64,000 bases of DNA from Candidatus Sumerlaeota bacterium. GTDB lineage: Bacteria; Sumerlaeota; Sumerlaeia; Sumerlaeales; Sumerlaeaceae. The position numbers and the translations under genes were made by a program. The notes beneath the pieces are model-generated. The model had not been told where the DNA came from. It searched no databases and worked only from the letters and a program-made list of their open reading frames with translations. Of the stretch, positions 37,401-45,456 are shown piece after piece. The stretch covers positions 453,786 through 517,785 of the forward strand of contig JADFCV010000001.1 of NCBI GenBank assembly GCA_017161655.1, in the 5' to 3' direction. The number at the start of each line of letters is the position of its first letter. The stretch's first letter is position 1.

Positions 37401-37995
37401 AGTTCATGTCTCCCTTATCCGGGAAATGGTTCTTGGCAATAACATCTGTAATAAATTGGCCAAACTGAGGGTTGCCGGGATTTTCCAGAATGCGGGCAAA
37501 TCCGCGATAAGTGTACCCTGCAACCAGGGTTAGCCTGTACATACTCTGGTATTGGATAACAAAATTTTCAAGGTGCTCAAATTTGAATGTCGCGTTGCCA
37601 ACAGGATCCCCGTCGGCATCCCACGACACGCTATTGATATTGTCGTACCAGCGGAGCTCTTTCTTTTTCGAATGATAAGCTAAGACACCCGTTGTAACCT
37701 GTGTGCCAGAAACCGGCATCGCGACAAGTATACGTTTGTATTCAGCAGCTTCCTAGGAGTCTGCTGGATGGATGGAGAAATAAGCCGCCCTCCTCAGAAG
37801 ATTTGCCGTCACTTCCGTCGCGTTGGATGCATTGATCTGGCTCAAGACCTGCTCGTGAACCCCTACAAAATTGCGGCTGGAATAATAAGTCAGGTAGGCC
37901 AGGAAACTAAAAATGAAACTCAGCACCCCTATTGCAATGACCATTTCCACCAGCGTAAAAGCATGTCGGCCAACTGTCTTGATTCTCGCTTTCAA
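37360..37995 (-). pseudogene. PilW-like minor pseudopilin split by one in-frame TAG
   Basis: A single 212-codon frame runs from ATG 37995 to TAA 37360 except for one TAG at 37755-37753 (codon 81). Before it: prepilin-type start HAFTLVEMVIAIGVLSFIF with Glu at +5 and Ala (not Gly) at -1, ending YFSIHPADS. After it the same frame continues EAAEYKRILVAMPVSG and on for 130 codons with no frameshift. CAG to TAG is the simplest change. It overlaps pilV by 4 bases (ATGA) and pilX by 41. It may be a true nonsense mutation, a sequencing error, or read-through; TAG is a normal stop elsewhere in this window (mutY, hprK, trpE). Confidence 0.75.
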
Positions 37996-38432
37996 GTCGT
38001 CCCAGCCCTCACTAGTGTGGACATGCTAACAGTTTGAGTGCGCGAGCCACTCCCCGCCGGTAGCCACGTTACTGTCACCCGACATAGCGACAGGCGTCCG
38101 TGAACCGGTGCTGGTGTGGGATTGTCCCAATCCACACTTCCGTCGTCACGAACTGGATAAAAGCTCACTTCCACAACTGCGTCGATTTCGAGTCCAGGGG
38201 CATTGAACGGAACGAGAGTCTTCACCCCGGCGTCGATGGAGGCATTGGTATGGACTGCTTCCATAGCCTGCCGTGCATAGTTCAGGGCAGCTAACCGTTG
38301 TTTGTCGAGCTCCATCGCTTGGCGGCTGTAGATGATTCCCCCCACCACGGCAAGCCCGACAATCAACGTGATCAACATCGAGATGATCACCTCGATGAGC
38401 GAGAAGGCCTTTGTGTTAAGTCTCCGTCTCAT
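37992..38432 (-). CDS. PilV-like type IV pilus minor pseudopilin
   Basis: 146 residues from ATG 38432 (AGGTGG upstream); the open frame to 38462 is not needed. Prepilin N-terminus KAFSLIEVIISMLITLIVGLA with Glu at +5 and Ala at -1 instead of the usual Gly. Mature part short and beta-rich, consistent with a minor pilin that primes pilus assembly. First gene of the pilV-W-X set, about 100 bases after a sigma-54 type promoter. Confidence 0.8.
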   Translation of the reverse strand: MRRRLNTKAFSLIEVIISMLITLIVGLAVVGGIIYSRQAMELDKQRLAALNYARQAMEAVHTNASIDAGVKTLVPFNAPGLEIDAVVEVSFYPVRDDGSVDWDNPTPAPVHGRLSLCRVTVTWLPAGSGSRTQTVSMSTLVRAGTT

Positions 38433-38541
38433 ATTGCCACCTATTACCACAACAGTACGCAAAAATCATACCGTAGAACAGACGACAGGTTCACGTCAAA
38501 AGAAAATCTAGCCAGTGACTGAATTATTAATGCTTGTGACC

Positions 38542-38556
38542 GCAAAAAACGTTCCA
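38542..38556 (-). promoter_or_regulatory. Sigma-54 (-24/-12) promoter for the pseudopilin operon
   Basis: Minus-strand TTGGAACGTTTTTTGCGG: GG at 38555-38554, ten bases, then GC at 38543-38542. Compared with the consensus TGGCACG-N4-TTGCW it differs only at C4 (A) and the final W (G). The start point would fall near 38531, giving a leader of about 100 bases before pilV. RpoN is encoded at 18.8 kb. Pilin genes are sigma-54 dependent in Pseudomonas (known for pilA). Confidence 0.55.
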
Positions 38557-38612
38557 ATTTGGATTATGACGCCAGAGGGGGCATCGAGAGGAGAAAATAA
38601 CCGCTCTCTTAA

Positions 38613-38627
38613 GCACAAATTTTGTGC
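38613..38627. promoter_or_regulatory. Inverted repeat GCACAAA-T-TTTGTGC
   Basis: Perfect 7-bp arms over a 1-bp centre, 20 bases past the stop of the zinc-ribbon gene and about 60 bases upstream of the -24 element of the pilin promoter. No T-tract follows on the minus strand, so a protein-binding site is as likely as a terminator. Confidence 0.3.
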
Positions 38628-38647
38628 AGTAATGAGTATTTTTGTTC

Positions 38648-38986
38648 TCAATCCGTGATTCGACTCTTGAGGTCAGGAAGAGTGGATTTGTTGCCAGCGA
38701 CCATGTAACGGGCTTCCTTGTCGGTACGAGTGACGTTCTCATAAACGCCGTGATCGCGACGGACCAACTTGGTGAACCCAAGTTCTTTAAGCTTCGAGTC
38801 TCCAACAGGCGTACAAATCCCCGGAGCAAAAAGGAGCTTTTCGACTGGTGCATTGGCTGGGGTGGTCCCCGGGTCGCGGCCTGCCAGCGCACATAACTCT
38901 CCCCACGTGGAGACTCGCTCATTCATAGAGTGGACGACGGTGACGGTCTCGCCGTTTGCTGGGCAGAGATATTCGTAGACCGGCAT
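38648..38986 (-). CDS. Small FmdB-like zinc-ribbon-family protein, degenerate
   Basis: 112 residues. N-terminus MPVYEYLCPANGETVTVVHSM matches the start of FmdB-type zinc ribbons (MPxYEYxC), but only three cysteines remain (CPANG, ELCALAG, GICTP) and they are not spaced as CxxC pairs, so metal binding is doubtful. The rest is basic. Follows gmk by 30 bases, with GAGGGG before the ATG. Function unknown. Confidence 0.6.
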   Translation of the reverse strand: MPVYEYLCPANGETVTVVHSMNERVSTWGELCALAGRDPGTTPANAPVEKLLFAPGICTPVGDSKLKELGFTKLVRRDHGVYENVTRTDKEARYMVAGNKSTLPDLKSRITD

Positions 38987-39016
38987 CCTTTTTTCACCCC
39001 TCTTGCGATTTGTGCA

Positions 39017-39643
39017 TCAATAAATTAGCGCATCATCCCCCGTGATCTTCACCCGCTGGTTACGAGATGCGTAGCGTTGTGCCTCGATGATGCGACGAAT
39101 CGTGGCCACCGTGAATTCGAGATCGTCATTGATAACCACGAAATCGTATTTTTCAGCGAAGTTGATTTCATGGCGCGCATTGCGAAGGCGCTTTTGAATG
39201 ACCGGTTCAGGATCTGTGCCCCGCGCTCGGAGGCGCTCTTCCAGGACCTTGAGCGAGGGGGGAAGGACGTAAATTAGAACAGAACGATCGCAGAGCTTCT
39301 TGATGGTCAAGCCACCAACAACGTCGAGATCCATGACGACGTCGTGTCCCTGTGCCAGTTTTGCCTCCACGATGTCGCGCCGCGTTCCGTAGTAATTGTC
39401 GTGCACGCGTGCCCACTCGTAGAATGCGTTTTGTTCGATGAGCTTAAGGAATTCATCCTCGCTCACAAACCAGTAATCTCGTCCGTTCACCTCGCCAGGG
39501 CGGGGTGGGCGGCTTGTGACGGATACCGAATACTGCAACTTTGGGTCGGCAGCGAGCAGAGCACGGCAAACTGAGCTTTTCCCTCCCCCACTGGGTGAAG
39601 ACAGAACGATGAGCATCGGTAGCGGTTCGAGTTCTATGGCCAT
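39017..39643 (-). CDS. gmk: Guanylate kinase
   Basis: GMP to GDP phosphorylation. 208 residues: P-loop SSPSGGGKSS at about 15-24, GMP-binding VTSRPPRPGEVNGRDYWFV, Glu/Tyr in YEWARVHDNYYGT, lid region LRARGTDPEPVIQKRL. The ATG at 39643 gives nine extra residues before the usual beginning; ATG 39616 is the alternative. Part of a run with the upstream vanZ-like and shell-pentamer genes. Confidence 0.95.
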   Translation of the reverse strand: MAIELEPLPMLIVLSSPSGGGKSSVCRALLAADPKLQYSVSVTSRPPRPGEVNGRDYWFVSEDEFLKLIEQNAFYEWARVHDNYYGTRRDIVEAKLAQGHDVVMDLDVVGGLTIKKLCDRSVLIYVLPPSLKVLEERLRARGTDPEPVIQKRLRNARHEINFAEKYDFVVINDDLEFTVATIRRIIEAQRYASRNQRVKITGDDALIY

Positions 39644-39715
39644 GATACGTTTGATTCTCCGTCGCCCGAGACGTCGAGCGTCAAGGTCCTTCTTTGATCC
39701 TTATTTTTTGCTTTG

Positions 39716-40168
39716 TTAAAAACGTGCATTCCTCCGGGATTCAAAAGAAACCAAAATCTTCCAAGCAATGAGACCCGGAATTAACGCTATGCAATCTGTA
39801 ATCCAATCGGCGAGAGAACAAGTGCGAAGGGGCACAAAAAGTTGATGGATTTCGTCTGAAAGTCCATAAGCCATACCGACTGCGTATGCCAAAAAAAAAT
39901 GAGTGGCTTTGAGTGGTTGCAACGGGTTCCACACGGAACGAACAAGCCAAAAGCCGAAAGGGGCGTAGAGCGCTGCGTGAACGATTTTGTCAGCAAATGG
40001 GAAAGTCACCTTGGGATAAGCTGAGCCGGGCAACGAAGAAAGAACAAAGATTAAACAGCCCCACAGAATGACGGGAACAAAGCGTTGGGATCGCGTCTGC
40101 GGGATAGCGAAAAAGAAGCGGTGTATCGAGGCCATGAGAGAGAACAAACGAGAAAGCGACGGCAACAT
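39716..40168 (-). CDS. VanZ-like membrane protein
   Basis: 150 residues from ATG 40168, 7 bases after the shell-pentamer stop; the frame is open to 40261 but would overlap that gene. Four hydrophobic segments, with FADKIVHAALYAPFGF and the conserved GLSDEIHQLFVPLRTCSLADWITD. VanZ-family proteins are small membrane proteins, some giving low teicoplanin resistance; the role of most is unknown. Confidence 0.85.
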   Translation of the reverse strand: MLPSLSRLFSLMASIHRFFFAIPQTRSQRFVPVILWGCLIFVLSSLPGSAYPKVTFPFADKIVHAALYAPFGFWLVRSVWNPLQPLKATHFFLAYAVGMAYGLSDEIHQLFVPLRTCSLADWITDCIALIPGLIAWKILVSFESRRNARF

Positions 40169-40175
40169 GGTGAGC

Positions 40176-40484
40176 TCAGGTAGTGATTGCCTCTTTGGCT
40201 TTCTCGTAGATGAGCTGCCCGCCAACTTCCACGCTGTCGACAATGCATATAATGGCCGCATCCACAGGCTTGTTCCGAGTTTGTTCCGTTAGGCGCGCGC
40301 TACTGCCCTGGACAACAATGACTACGTCGCCAATCCCTGCACCTACGGCATCGCAAGCGATGACGTAACTCGAAGACAGCTTCATGTCGAGCTGCAGATT
40401 TTGGACGACGAGTAGTTTGAAACCAGTCATCCCTTCGTCTTTATGGGTGGACACCACCGTACCGACGACTTTCCCCATCAGCAT
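40176..40484 (-). CDS. Microcompartment vertex pentamer protein (BMC-P, EutN/CcmL family)
   Basis: 102 residues. EutN/CcmL fold: MGKVVGTVVSTHKDEGMTGFKLLVVQNL, a middle ACDAVGAGIGDVVIVVQGSSAR, and a C-terminal VDAAIICIVDSVEV. Forms pentamers capping microcompartment vertices. AGGAG lies ten bases before ATG 40484; ATG 40478 is also possible. It heads a run with vanZ-like, gmk and the zinc-ribbon gene, none a microcompartment enzyme. The shell hexamer gene is 30 kb away. Confidence 0.93.
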   Translation of the reverse strand: MLMGKVVGTVVSTHKDEGMTGFKLLVVQNLQLDMKLSSSYVIACDAVGAGIGDVVIVVQGSSARLTEQTRNKPVDAAIICIVDSVEVGGQLIYEKAKEAITT

Positions 40485-40806
40485 ATCAGTGAAGCTCCTG
40501 TTTTACCTCGCATGTACCTGTGGAAAACCTGTGAATTTCTGTGAGTAGAATCGCTCGGAAAACAAAACACACAACATGAGAAGTGAAGCAACCATGAAAT
40601 TGTGATAAACCATTGCAAAAATTCTACTTAGCAAAATTTTCGTCAAGTGGCTGATTTTGGTTGAATCTTTAGATTTGCCACTGCTGAAGCGACCCGGACG
40701 CGGAAAGAGGACCTGTGGAAAAGTCTTTTTTGTTCCTCGTCATTTCTGCGGCTCTGAACTGTATCATTGTGCACCAATGCGATGACAGAACGAGTGATAA
40801 CCGACG
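40485..40806. other. Intergenic region with two direct repeats ACCTGTGGAAAA
   Basis: 322 bp between the shell-pentamer start and the stop of the ADP-ribosylglycohydrolase homologue. The 12-mer ACCTGTGGAAAA occurs at 40516-40527 and 40711-40722; its complement contains TTTTCCACA, which fits the relaxed DnaA-box consensus. The 190 bp between them are AT-rich. No open frame of note and no RNA gene recognised. Confidence 0.4.
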
Positions 40807-41790
40807 TCATTTTTTGGGTTCGGCGAGTTTCCAGAGTTTGTCAGCCACCGCTTCTAACTCATCTCGTATCTTCACAGCCTTTAACCAGCGCTCCGGTATG
40901 GCTTGTTCCCCAAACCGAGCTCCGAGTAAGGTCCCGGCGACAGCCCCGAATGTAGCAGCATCTCCGCCAAGGTTCACGGCGCGCACAAGTCCTTCCTCGA
41001 AATCAATCGCATTGAGGACAATCCAGTAAGCTGCCTGCGTCATTGGGATCGCTTTCCCACTCGTGTCGAGCTCATCGTACTGTAATTTGTTAACTGCCTT
41101 GAGAGCTTTTACCATGTCGGGATCCGGAACCTTTGTCCCCACGAGCTGTCGGTATTCTTTAGACTCGCGTGCTTCGGTCACAAAGCGCCATGTTTTGAAG
41201 AGGAGTTTGGAAGGGTCTTTGCCGGATGTAAGATACGAAACGCCGAAATTAAAAGCCAAACAAGCATCCACCGCACGCTGATCGTAATGCGTAATTCGGC
41301 ACAAGTTAATCGTATCGACAATAAGTTCTTTAGGCATCAAACGTCGCAGCATACCGATCGGTGCCATACGTACAAGAGCTCCTCCCCCACCGGCGCTCTC
41401 CGGCATCTCTGCTGCAACTTTCTGAGCGACAGCGTATAGATCTTTTGCTTTTGGTTTCAGTGCGCTGAGAACAGCGTGAGTGACAGGTCCTGCCCCTTTC
41501 TTTGCGTTGGGCTGCTCTGCAAAGAAATCCACCATGGCCTTGGCAATGGCACGCCAGTCGATTTCTTCGGGCATATCGATAAGAGCTTTTGCGACGGCAA
41601 GGGCTAGCGAGGTGTCGATCCCGACTTCCCCCGCCTGCAGTTTCAGACGTCCTCCCCCTACAAGCTCCCTGTGCACCCCGTATTTGGAGGAGACTTCCTG
41701 GCGCGTCAAATCATCGACTGTCGCACCGAGTGCGTCACCGACCGCTGCACCTACGAGGGCACCACGGTAGTAATCTTGGATCGAATCCAT
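40807..41790 (-). CDS. ADP-ribosylglycohydrolase-family protein, metal site incomplete
   Basis: 327 residues, DraG/ARH fold: YRGALVGAAVGDALGATVDDL at the N-terminus and NLGGDAATFGAVAGTLLGARFG near the C-terminus. Active members bind two Mg ions through TDDT and GGDTDT motifs. Here the first reads G57-I58-D59-T60 and the second G275-G276-D277-A278-A279-T280, so two Asp ligands are gone. It may be a binding protein or act on another substrate. GGAAGG precedes the ATG; panB is 72 bases upstream on the same strand. Confidence 0.85.
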   Translation of the reverse strand: MDSIQDYYRGALVGAAVGDALGATVDDLTRQEVSSKYGVHRELVGGGRLKLQAGEVGIDTSLALAVAKALIDMPEEIDWRAIAKAMVDFFAEQPNAKKGAGPVTHAVLSALKPKAKDLYAVAQKVAAEMPESAGGGGALVRMAPIGMLRRLMPKELIVDTINLCRITHYDQRAVDACLAFNFGVSYLTSGKDPSKLLFKTWRFVTEARESKEYRQLVGTKVPDPDMVKALKAVNKLQYDELDTSGKAIPMTQAAYWIVLNAIDFEEGLVRAVNLGGDAATFGAVAGTLLGARFGEQAIPERWLKAVKIRDELEAVADKLWKLAEPKK

Positions 41791-41862
41791 GTTATCTGCC
41801 TTCCATCCAACAATGTATTCTTGTTAACAACGTCACTTATAAACTTGTAAAAAAACCGAGCG

Positions 41863-42690
41863 TCAATACGTGTGCTCAGTGCCGGGAAATGTCCCCTCTC
41901 GAACCTCGTGGGCATAGGCTTGAACAGCTTGGGTCATTTCTTTCAGGACATTTGCGTAACGCTTTGCAAACTTGGGAGAGGTTGCCGCCGTGAGGCCGAC
42001 GACATCACCCATCACGAGCACCTGGCCGTCACACATGGGGCCTGCCCCAATTCCAATCGTTGGAATCTTAACTTGCCGAGTTATTTCAGCTGCTACAGAG
42101 GGAATGACTGCCTCCAGTACGATGGCGAACACGCCGACCTGTTCTAGAAGCTTGGCTTCTTGCATCAACAACTCAGCATCGTCTTCCTTTCGCCCACGGA
42201 TCTTGTAGCCTCCCAACTTGTTCACCGATTGCGGTAGCAAGCCGATGTGCCCAAGAACGGGGATTCCGGCTGCTAAGATACGCTCGATGGCTGGAAGGAC
42301 TTCTCGGCAGCCTTCGAGCTTCACAGCTTCGGCACCGGCTTCCTGAACCAGACGACCTGCATTTGTGACCGCCTGCTCAACACTCACCTGGTAGGAGAGA
42401 AACGGCATGTCGGCAATTAAAAATGCGGTCTTCACCGCACGGCGAACTGCTGCTGTGTGATGAAGCATCATCTCCATAGTAACGGAGAGCGTGGTGTCGA
42501 ACCCCAGCGCGACCATCCCTAGAGAGTCGCCAACGAGCACGGCGTCTACATCCGCCAATTCGGCGGCTAGGCCGGTAGGAAAATCGTGGGCGGTGACCAT
42601 GACGATCCGTCGCCCCTCTTCCTTGAATTTTCTGAAGTGATGGACTCGCCGCTTGAGTCTGTCCGGATAATGTTGCCCTTCGGTCGTCAT
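41863..42690 (-). CDS. panB: 3-methyl-2-oxobutanoate hydroxymethyltransferase
   Basis: First committed step of pantothenate synthesis, adding a hydroxymethyl group from methylene-tetrahydrofolate to ketoisovalerate. 275 residues. Metal and substrate motifs: VLVGDSLGMVALGFDTTLSV, IADMPFLSYQ, VKLEGC, GHIGLLPQSVNKLGGYKIRG, IGIGAG. AAGGA six bases before the ATG. No panC or panD neighbour. Confidence 0.95.
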   Translation of the reverse strand: MTTEGQHYPDRLKRRVHHFRKFKEEGRRIVMVTAHDFPTGLAAELADVDAVLVGDSLGMVALGFDTTLSVTMEMMLHHTAAVRRAVKTAFLIADMPFLSYQVSVEQAVTNAGRLVQEAGAEAVKLEGCREVLPAIERILAAGIPVLGHIGLLPQSVNKLGGYKIRGRKEDDAELLMQEAKLLEQVGVFAIVLEAVIPSVAAEITRQVKIPTIGIGAGPMCDGQVLVMGDVVGLTAATSPKFAKRYANVLKEMTQAVQAYAHEVREGTFPGTEHTY

Positions 42691-42782
42691 CTCATTCCTT
42701 CAAACATCAAGGGGGAGCAATTGTCAAGAGTATGGACTCTGCCGAGATCCTTTACTTGGTTACAATCCACCTTGGGAAACTA

Positions 42783-44168
42783 TCATGAGCTGGGAGGGAG
42801 ATTATCCACGCCCTCACCCAGGAGGCTGGGGAGATGCTTGCGAACGAACTCGAGTGCCTCCTCGCGGTTAGTTAGCTGTCCCTCGAGTTGGGCGTCTTGA
42901 ACTCTAGAGAGAATTTTGCGGTAGATTGGCCCGGGAGGAATTTTTAGCACATCCCGCAGGTCATGGCCCGTGATGAGTGGTGCGGGTAAGGCTGATCCTT
43001 TTGCCTCTTTTCTGATTCTTTCCAATTCGAAACGCGCAAAATCATAGTTTTCTGTTTTCCCGTGGCTGGCTTCACAATCTGCCCTGTGAAGCTCGAGTTC
43101 CTCGTCGATCGTCGGTTCCGCTAGAAACCGAGCGCGTTTCGCTGGCCTCATGTCGCGGATCGAGATAAATATCATGTGGCGTCTGACCATTGCGACGATG
43201 CGTTCCCGTTCGGCATTTGGGAACTTTAAGCGGCGACAAATAGCGTCGGCGATTTCTGCCCCGACCTGATCATGGTTAGGAAAAGCGATCTTTTCCCCCG
43301 CCCGAGTGACTGTAACAGGCTTCCCAACATCGTGAAGCAGCGCCGCAAAAGCCAGAGTAACCGATGGATTCGGGCCAAGCCGCTGCAAAAGCAACTTCGT
43401 ATGTGTTAGCACATCACCCTCAGGGTGATACATAGGTGGTTGCTCGACCCCTCTCATTCGCGCCACTTCCGGGAGGATCACATCCAGAACACGCGAACGA
43501 TCGAGTAGATCAAGAAATCGGGCTGGATTTGCTCCTGTAAAGCCTCTCACAAGCTCTTCTCGGATGCGTTCAGCACTGAGCTTCAAGAGATCCCCTGCGT
43601 GCTGGCAAAGCGCCGACCATGTCCGCGGTTCAATCTCAAAGCCATGTGTGGAGGAAAACCTCAAGGCACGCAAGACACGCAGGGCATCCTCGCGAAAACG
43701 CAATTCTGGTTCTCCGACCGCCCTGAGGATTCTCTTCTCGAGATCGTTAAGGCCGCCGACATGATCGAAAATCTTATCGGTGAATGGATTCCAATAGAGG
43801 GCATTCACTGTAAAGTCGCGTCTTTGTGCATCAATCTCACGCGAAGAAAACCTCACAGATGAAGGATGTCGGTGATCTGCATAGCCGCTCTCTGCTCTGT
43901 AGGTCGTGACTTCCACTCGCATTCCCTGGCGGGCAATCAGCACAACTCCAAACTCGATCCCGATCGGCTTGCACTCTTCGCCGTAGAGACTGATGAGTTT
44001 GTTTGGTACCGCATTAGTTGCAATATCACATTCTTTGGCTGGCACGTGCAAGAGGTGGTCCCGCACACACCCACCGACCAGGAGTGCTTCGTAACCTTCT
44101 CTGTGCAAATCAGCGAGGACTGTGCGCGCGAGACTCCAGTTAGGTGTTGATTCGTGGTATTGACACAT
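42783..44168 (-). CDS. CCA tRNA nucleotidyltransferase / class II poly(A) polymerase family, with HD domain
   Basis: 461 residues. Nucleotidyltransferase head LLVGGCVRDHLLHVPAKECDIAT at about 31-53, RRDFTVNALYWNP, tRNA-binding RFREDALRVLRALRFSS, and an HD domain (ALLHDVGKPVT, near 285-295). Adds or repairs the 3' CCA of tRNAs; the HD part probably gives phosphohydrolase activity. The one tRNA here already encodes CCA, so the enzyme may mostly repair ends. Confidence 0.92.
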   Translation of the reverse strand: MCQYHESTPNWSLARTVLADLHREGYEALLVGGCVRDHLLHVPAKECDIATNAVPNKLISLYGEECKPIGIEFGVVLIARQGMRVEVTTYRAESGYADHRHPSSVRFSSREIDAQRRDFTVNALYWNPFTDKIFDHVGGLNDLEKRILRAVGEPELRFREDALRVLRALRFSSTHGFEIEPRTWSALCQHAGDLLKLSAERIREELVRGFTGANPARFLDLLDRSRVLDVILPEVARMRGVEQPPMYHPEGDVLTHTKLLLQRLGPNPSVTLAFAALLHDVGKPVTVTRAGEKIAFPNHDQVGAEIADAICRRLKFPNAERERIVAMVRRHMIFISIRDMRPAKRARFLAEPTIDEELELHRADCEASHGKTENYDFARFELERIRKEAKGSALPAPLITGHDLRDVLKIPPGPIYRKILSRVQDAQLEGQLTNREEALEFVRKHLPSLLGEGVDNLPPSS

Positions 44169-44195
44169 TCTGGCACTACCATAAGTTTGTGATGC

Positions 44196-45401
44196 GTGCG
44201 AAATTCACGGGAGCCAAACGGCGTGGTGATAGCAAAAGAGGTAAGAATTAAAATCGCGTATTTGATTACAAGTCTCGATGTTGGCGGAAGCGAACGTCAA
44301 CTCGTTGCGTGGGTCAGAGGACTACCAAAGGAGCGATATGAATGTCATATCCTCTGTCTTTCGGGGTTTGGGCCGCTAGAACAAGCTGCGCGAGATGCAG
44401 GAGCAATCCTGCATGATCTTAGGTACCCACGCAAAAGGGCTCCTGGAACCATTCGTGGCTCAACTTTGCCAGCAGCTTTTGCCGCGTGGCTACGGCTGGT
44501 GTTTTTGCTCAGGAGATTGCGCCCGCATATTTTGCACACCATGATTCCAGCCTGTAATGTGTTAGGAGGGGCGGCAGGTCGGGTGGCACGTGTAAACCGG
44601 ATGATTTGCACCAAACTGGCACTTGGTCATTACCGTGATAAGAGCCGGATTCTTGCGAGACTTGAGAATATTGTGGATCCGTGGTTTGATCTCATTCACT
44701 GCAAGAGTCGAGCAATCATGGAAGATGTTCTGCGGCGAGAACCGGTCCCGGCGGAGAAACTTCGACTTGTCTACAATGGGATCGATTTGGCGCCGTTTGA
44801 AAACCTTCCCAGCCGCGCGGAAATTCGAGAGAAACTCGGTCTGGATCAGAAAAGTATCGTTGTGGGTACGGTAGCAAACCTTATCCCCTACAAAGGGCAT
44901 GCAGAAATTGTTGAGGCAGCAGCACTTCTAGTTCCGAAATTTCCTCACATGCGATTTATCTGGGTTGGCCGCGATGACGGGATTGCTGCGTCCTTATTCG
45001 AGCGGGCAAGGACACTTGGCATTGAGAATCACCTTTGCTTCCTGGGACCACGACAGGATGTGCCGCATGTGTTAGCAGCTATGGACATGCTGGTCAGTGC
45101 GTCGCACGAGGAGGGTTTTTCGAACGTCATTCTGGAAGGCATGGCAGCGGGATTGCCAGTAGTAGCGACGCGTGTGGGGGGAAATCCTGAAGCAGTTGTT
45201 GATGGCGAGACAGGAATTATCGTCGAGCCGCGGGATCCTGCGGCCCTTGCAACCGCTATAGAGAAACTTGCTAGTTCACCAGAATTGGCCAAGACAATGG
45301 GCGAAAAAGGCCGCCTTCGGGTACACCAGGAATTTTCTTATCAGTCCATGATCCGAGGACTAGAAAACCTTTACCAGGAACTCTTGACCATGCCACGATA
45401 A
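44196..45401 (+). CDS. Family 4 glycosyltransferase
   Basis: GT-B enzyme of about 400 residues. N-terminal acceptor domain IAYLITSLDVGGSERQLV; C-terminal donor domain with GTVANLIPYKGH, SHEEGFSNVILEGMAAG (the E-x7-E motif) and VGGNPEAVVDGETG. Probably adds a hexose to a lipid-linked glycan. Start uncertain: GTG 44196, 44223 or 44226, with no strong ribosome site for any. The nucleotidyltransferase gene follows within 60 bases. Confidence 0.87.
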   Translation: MRNSREPNGVVIAKEVRIKIAYLITSLDVGGSERQLVAWVRGLPKERYECHILCLSGFGPLEQAARDAGAILHDLRYPRKRAPGTIRGSTLPAAFAAWLRLVFLLRRLRPHILHTMIPACNVLGGAAGRVARVNRMICTKLALGHYRDKSRILARLENIVDPWFDLIHCKSRAIMEDVLRREPVPAEKLRLVYNGIDLAPFENLPSRAEIREKLGLDQKSIVVGTVANLIPYKGHAEIVEAAALLVPKFPHMRFIWVGRDDGIAASLFERARTLGIENHLCFLGPRQDVPHVLAAMDMLVSASHEEGFSNVILEGMAAGLPVVATRVGGNPEAVVDGETGIIVEPRDPAALATAIEKLASSPELAKTMGEKGRLRVHQEFSYQSMIRGLENLYQELLTMPR

Positions 45402-45456
45402 GCCCCGCACAATGGTTTATGCCGTCGATGGTATTCTTTTATCTGTGGAGGAATTC

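Noticed and set aside
37753..37755. Pyrrolysine or genome-wide TAG recoding
   Set aside because: TAG ends several clearly complete genes here (mutY, hprK, trpE, Na/Pi cotransporter), and no pyl gene is present.
40485..40806. Replication origin
   Set aside because: Only two relaxed DnaA-type boxes and no dnaA, dnaN, gidA or rpmH neighbours.
44170..44186. TGGCAC as a -24 element before the family 4 glycosyltransferase
   Set aside because: No GC at the required ten-base spacing.
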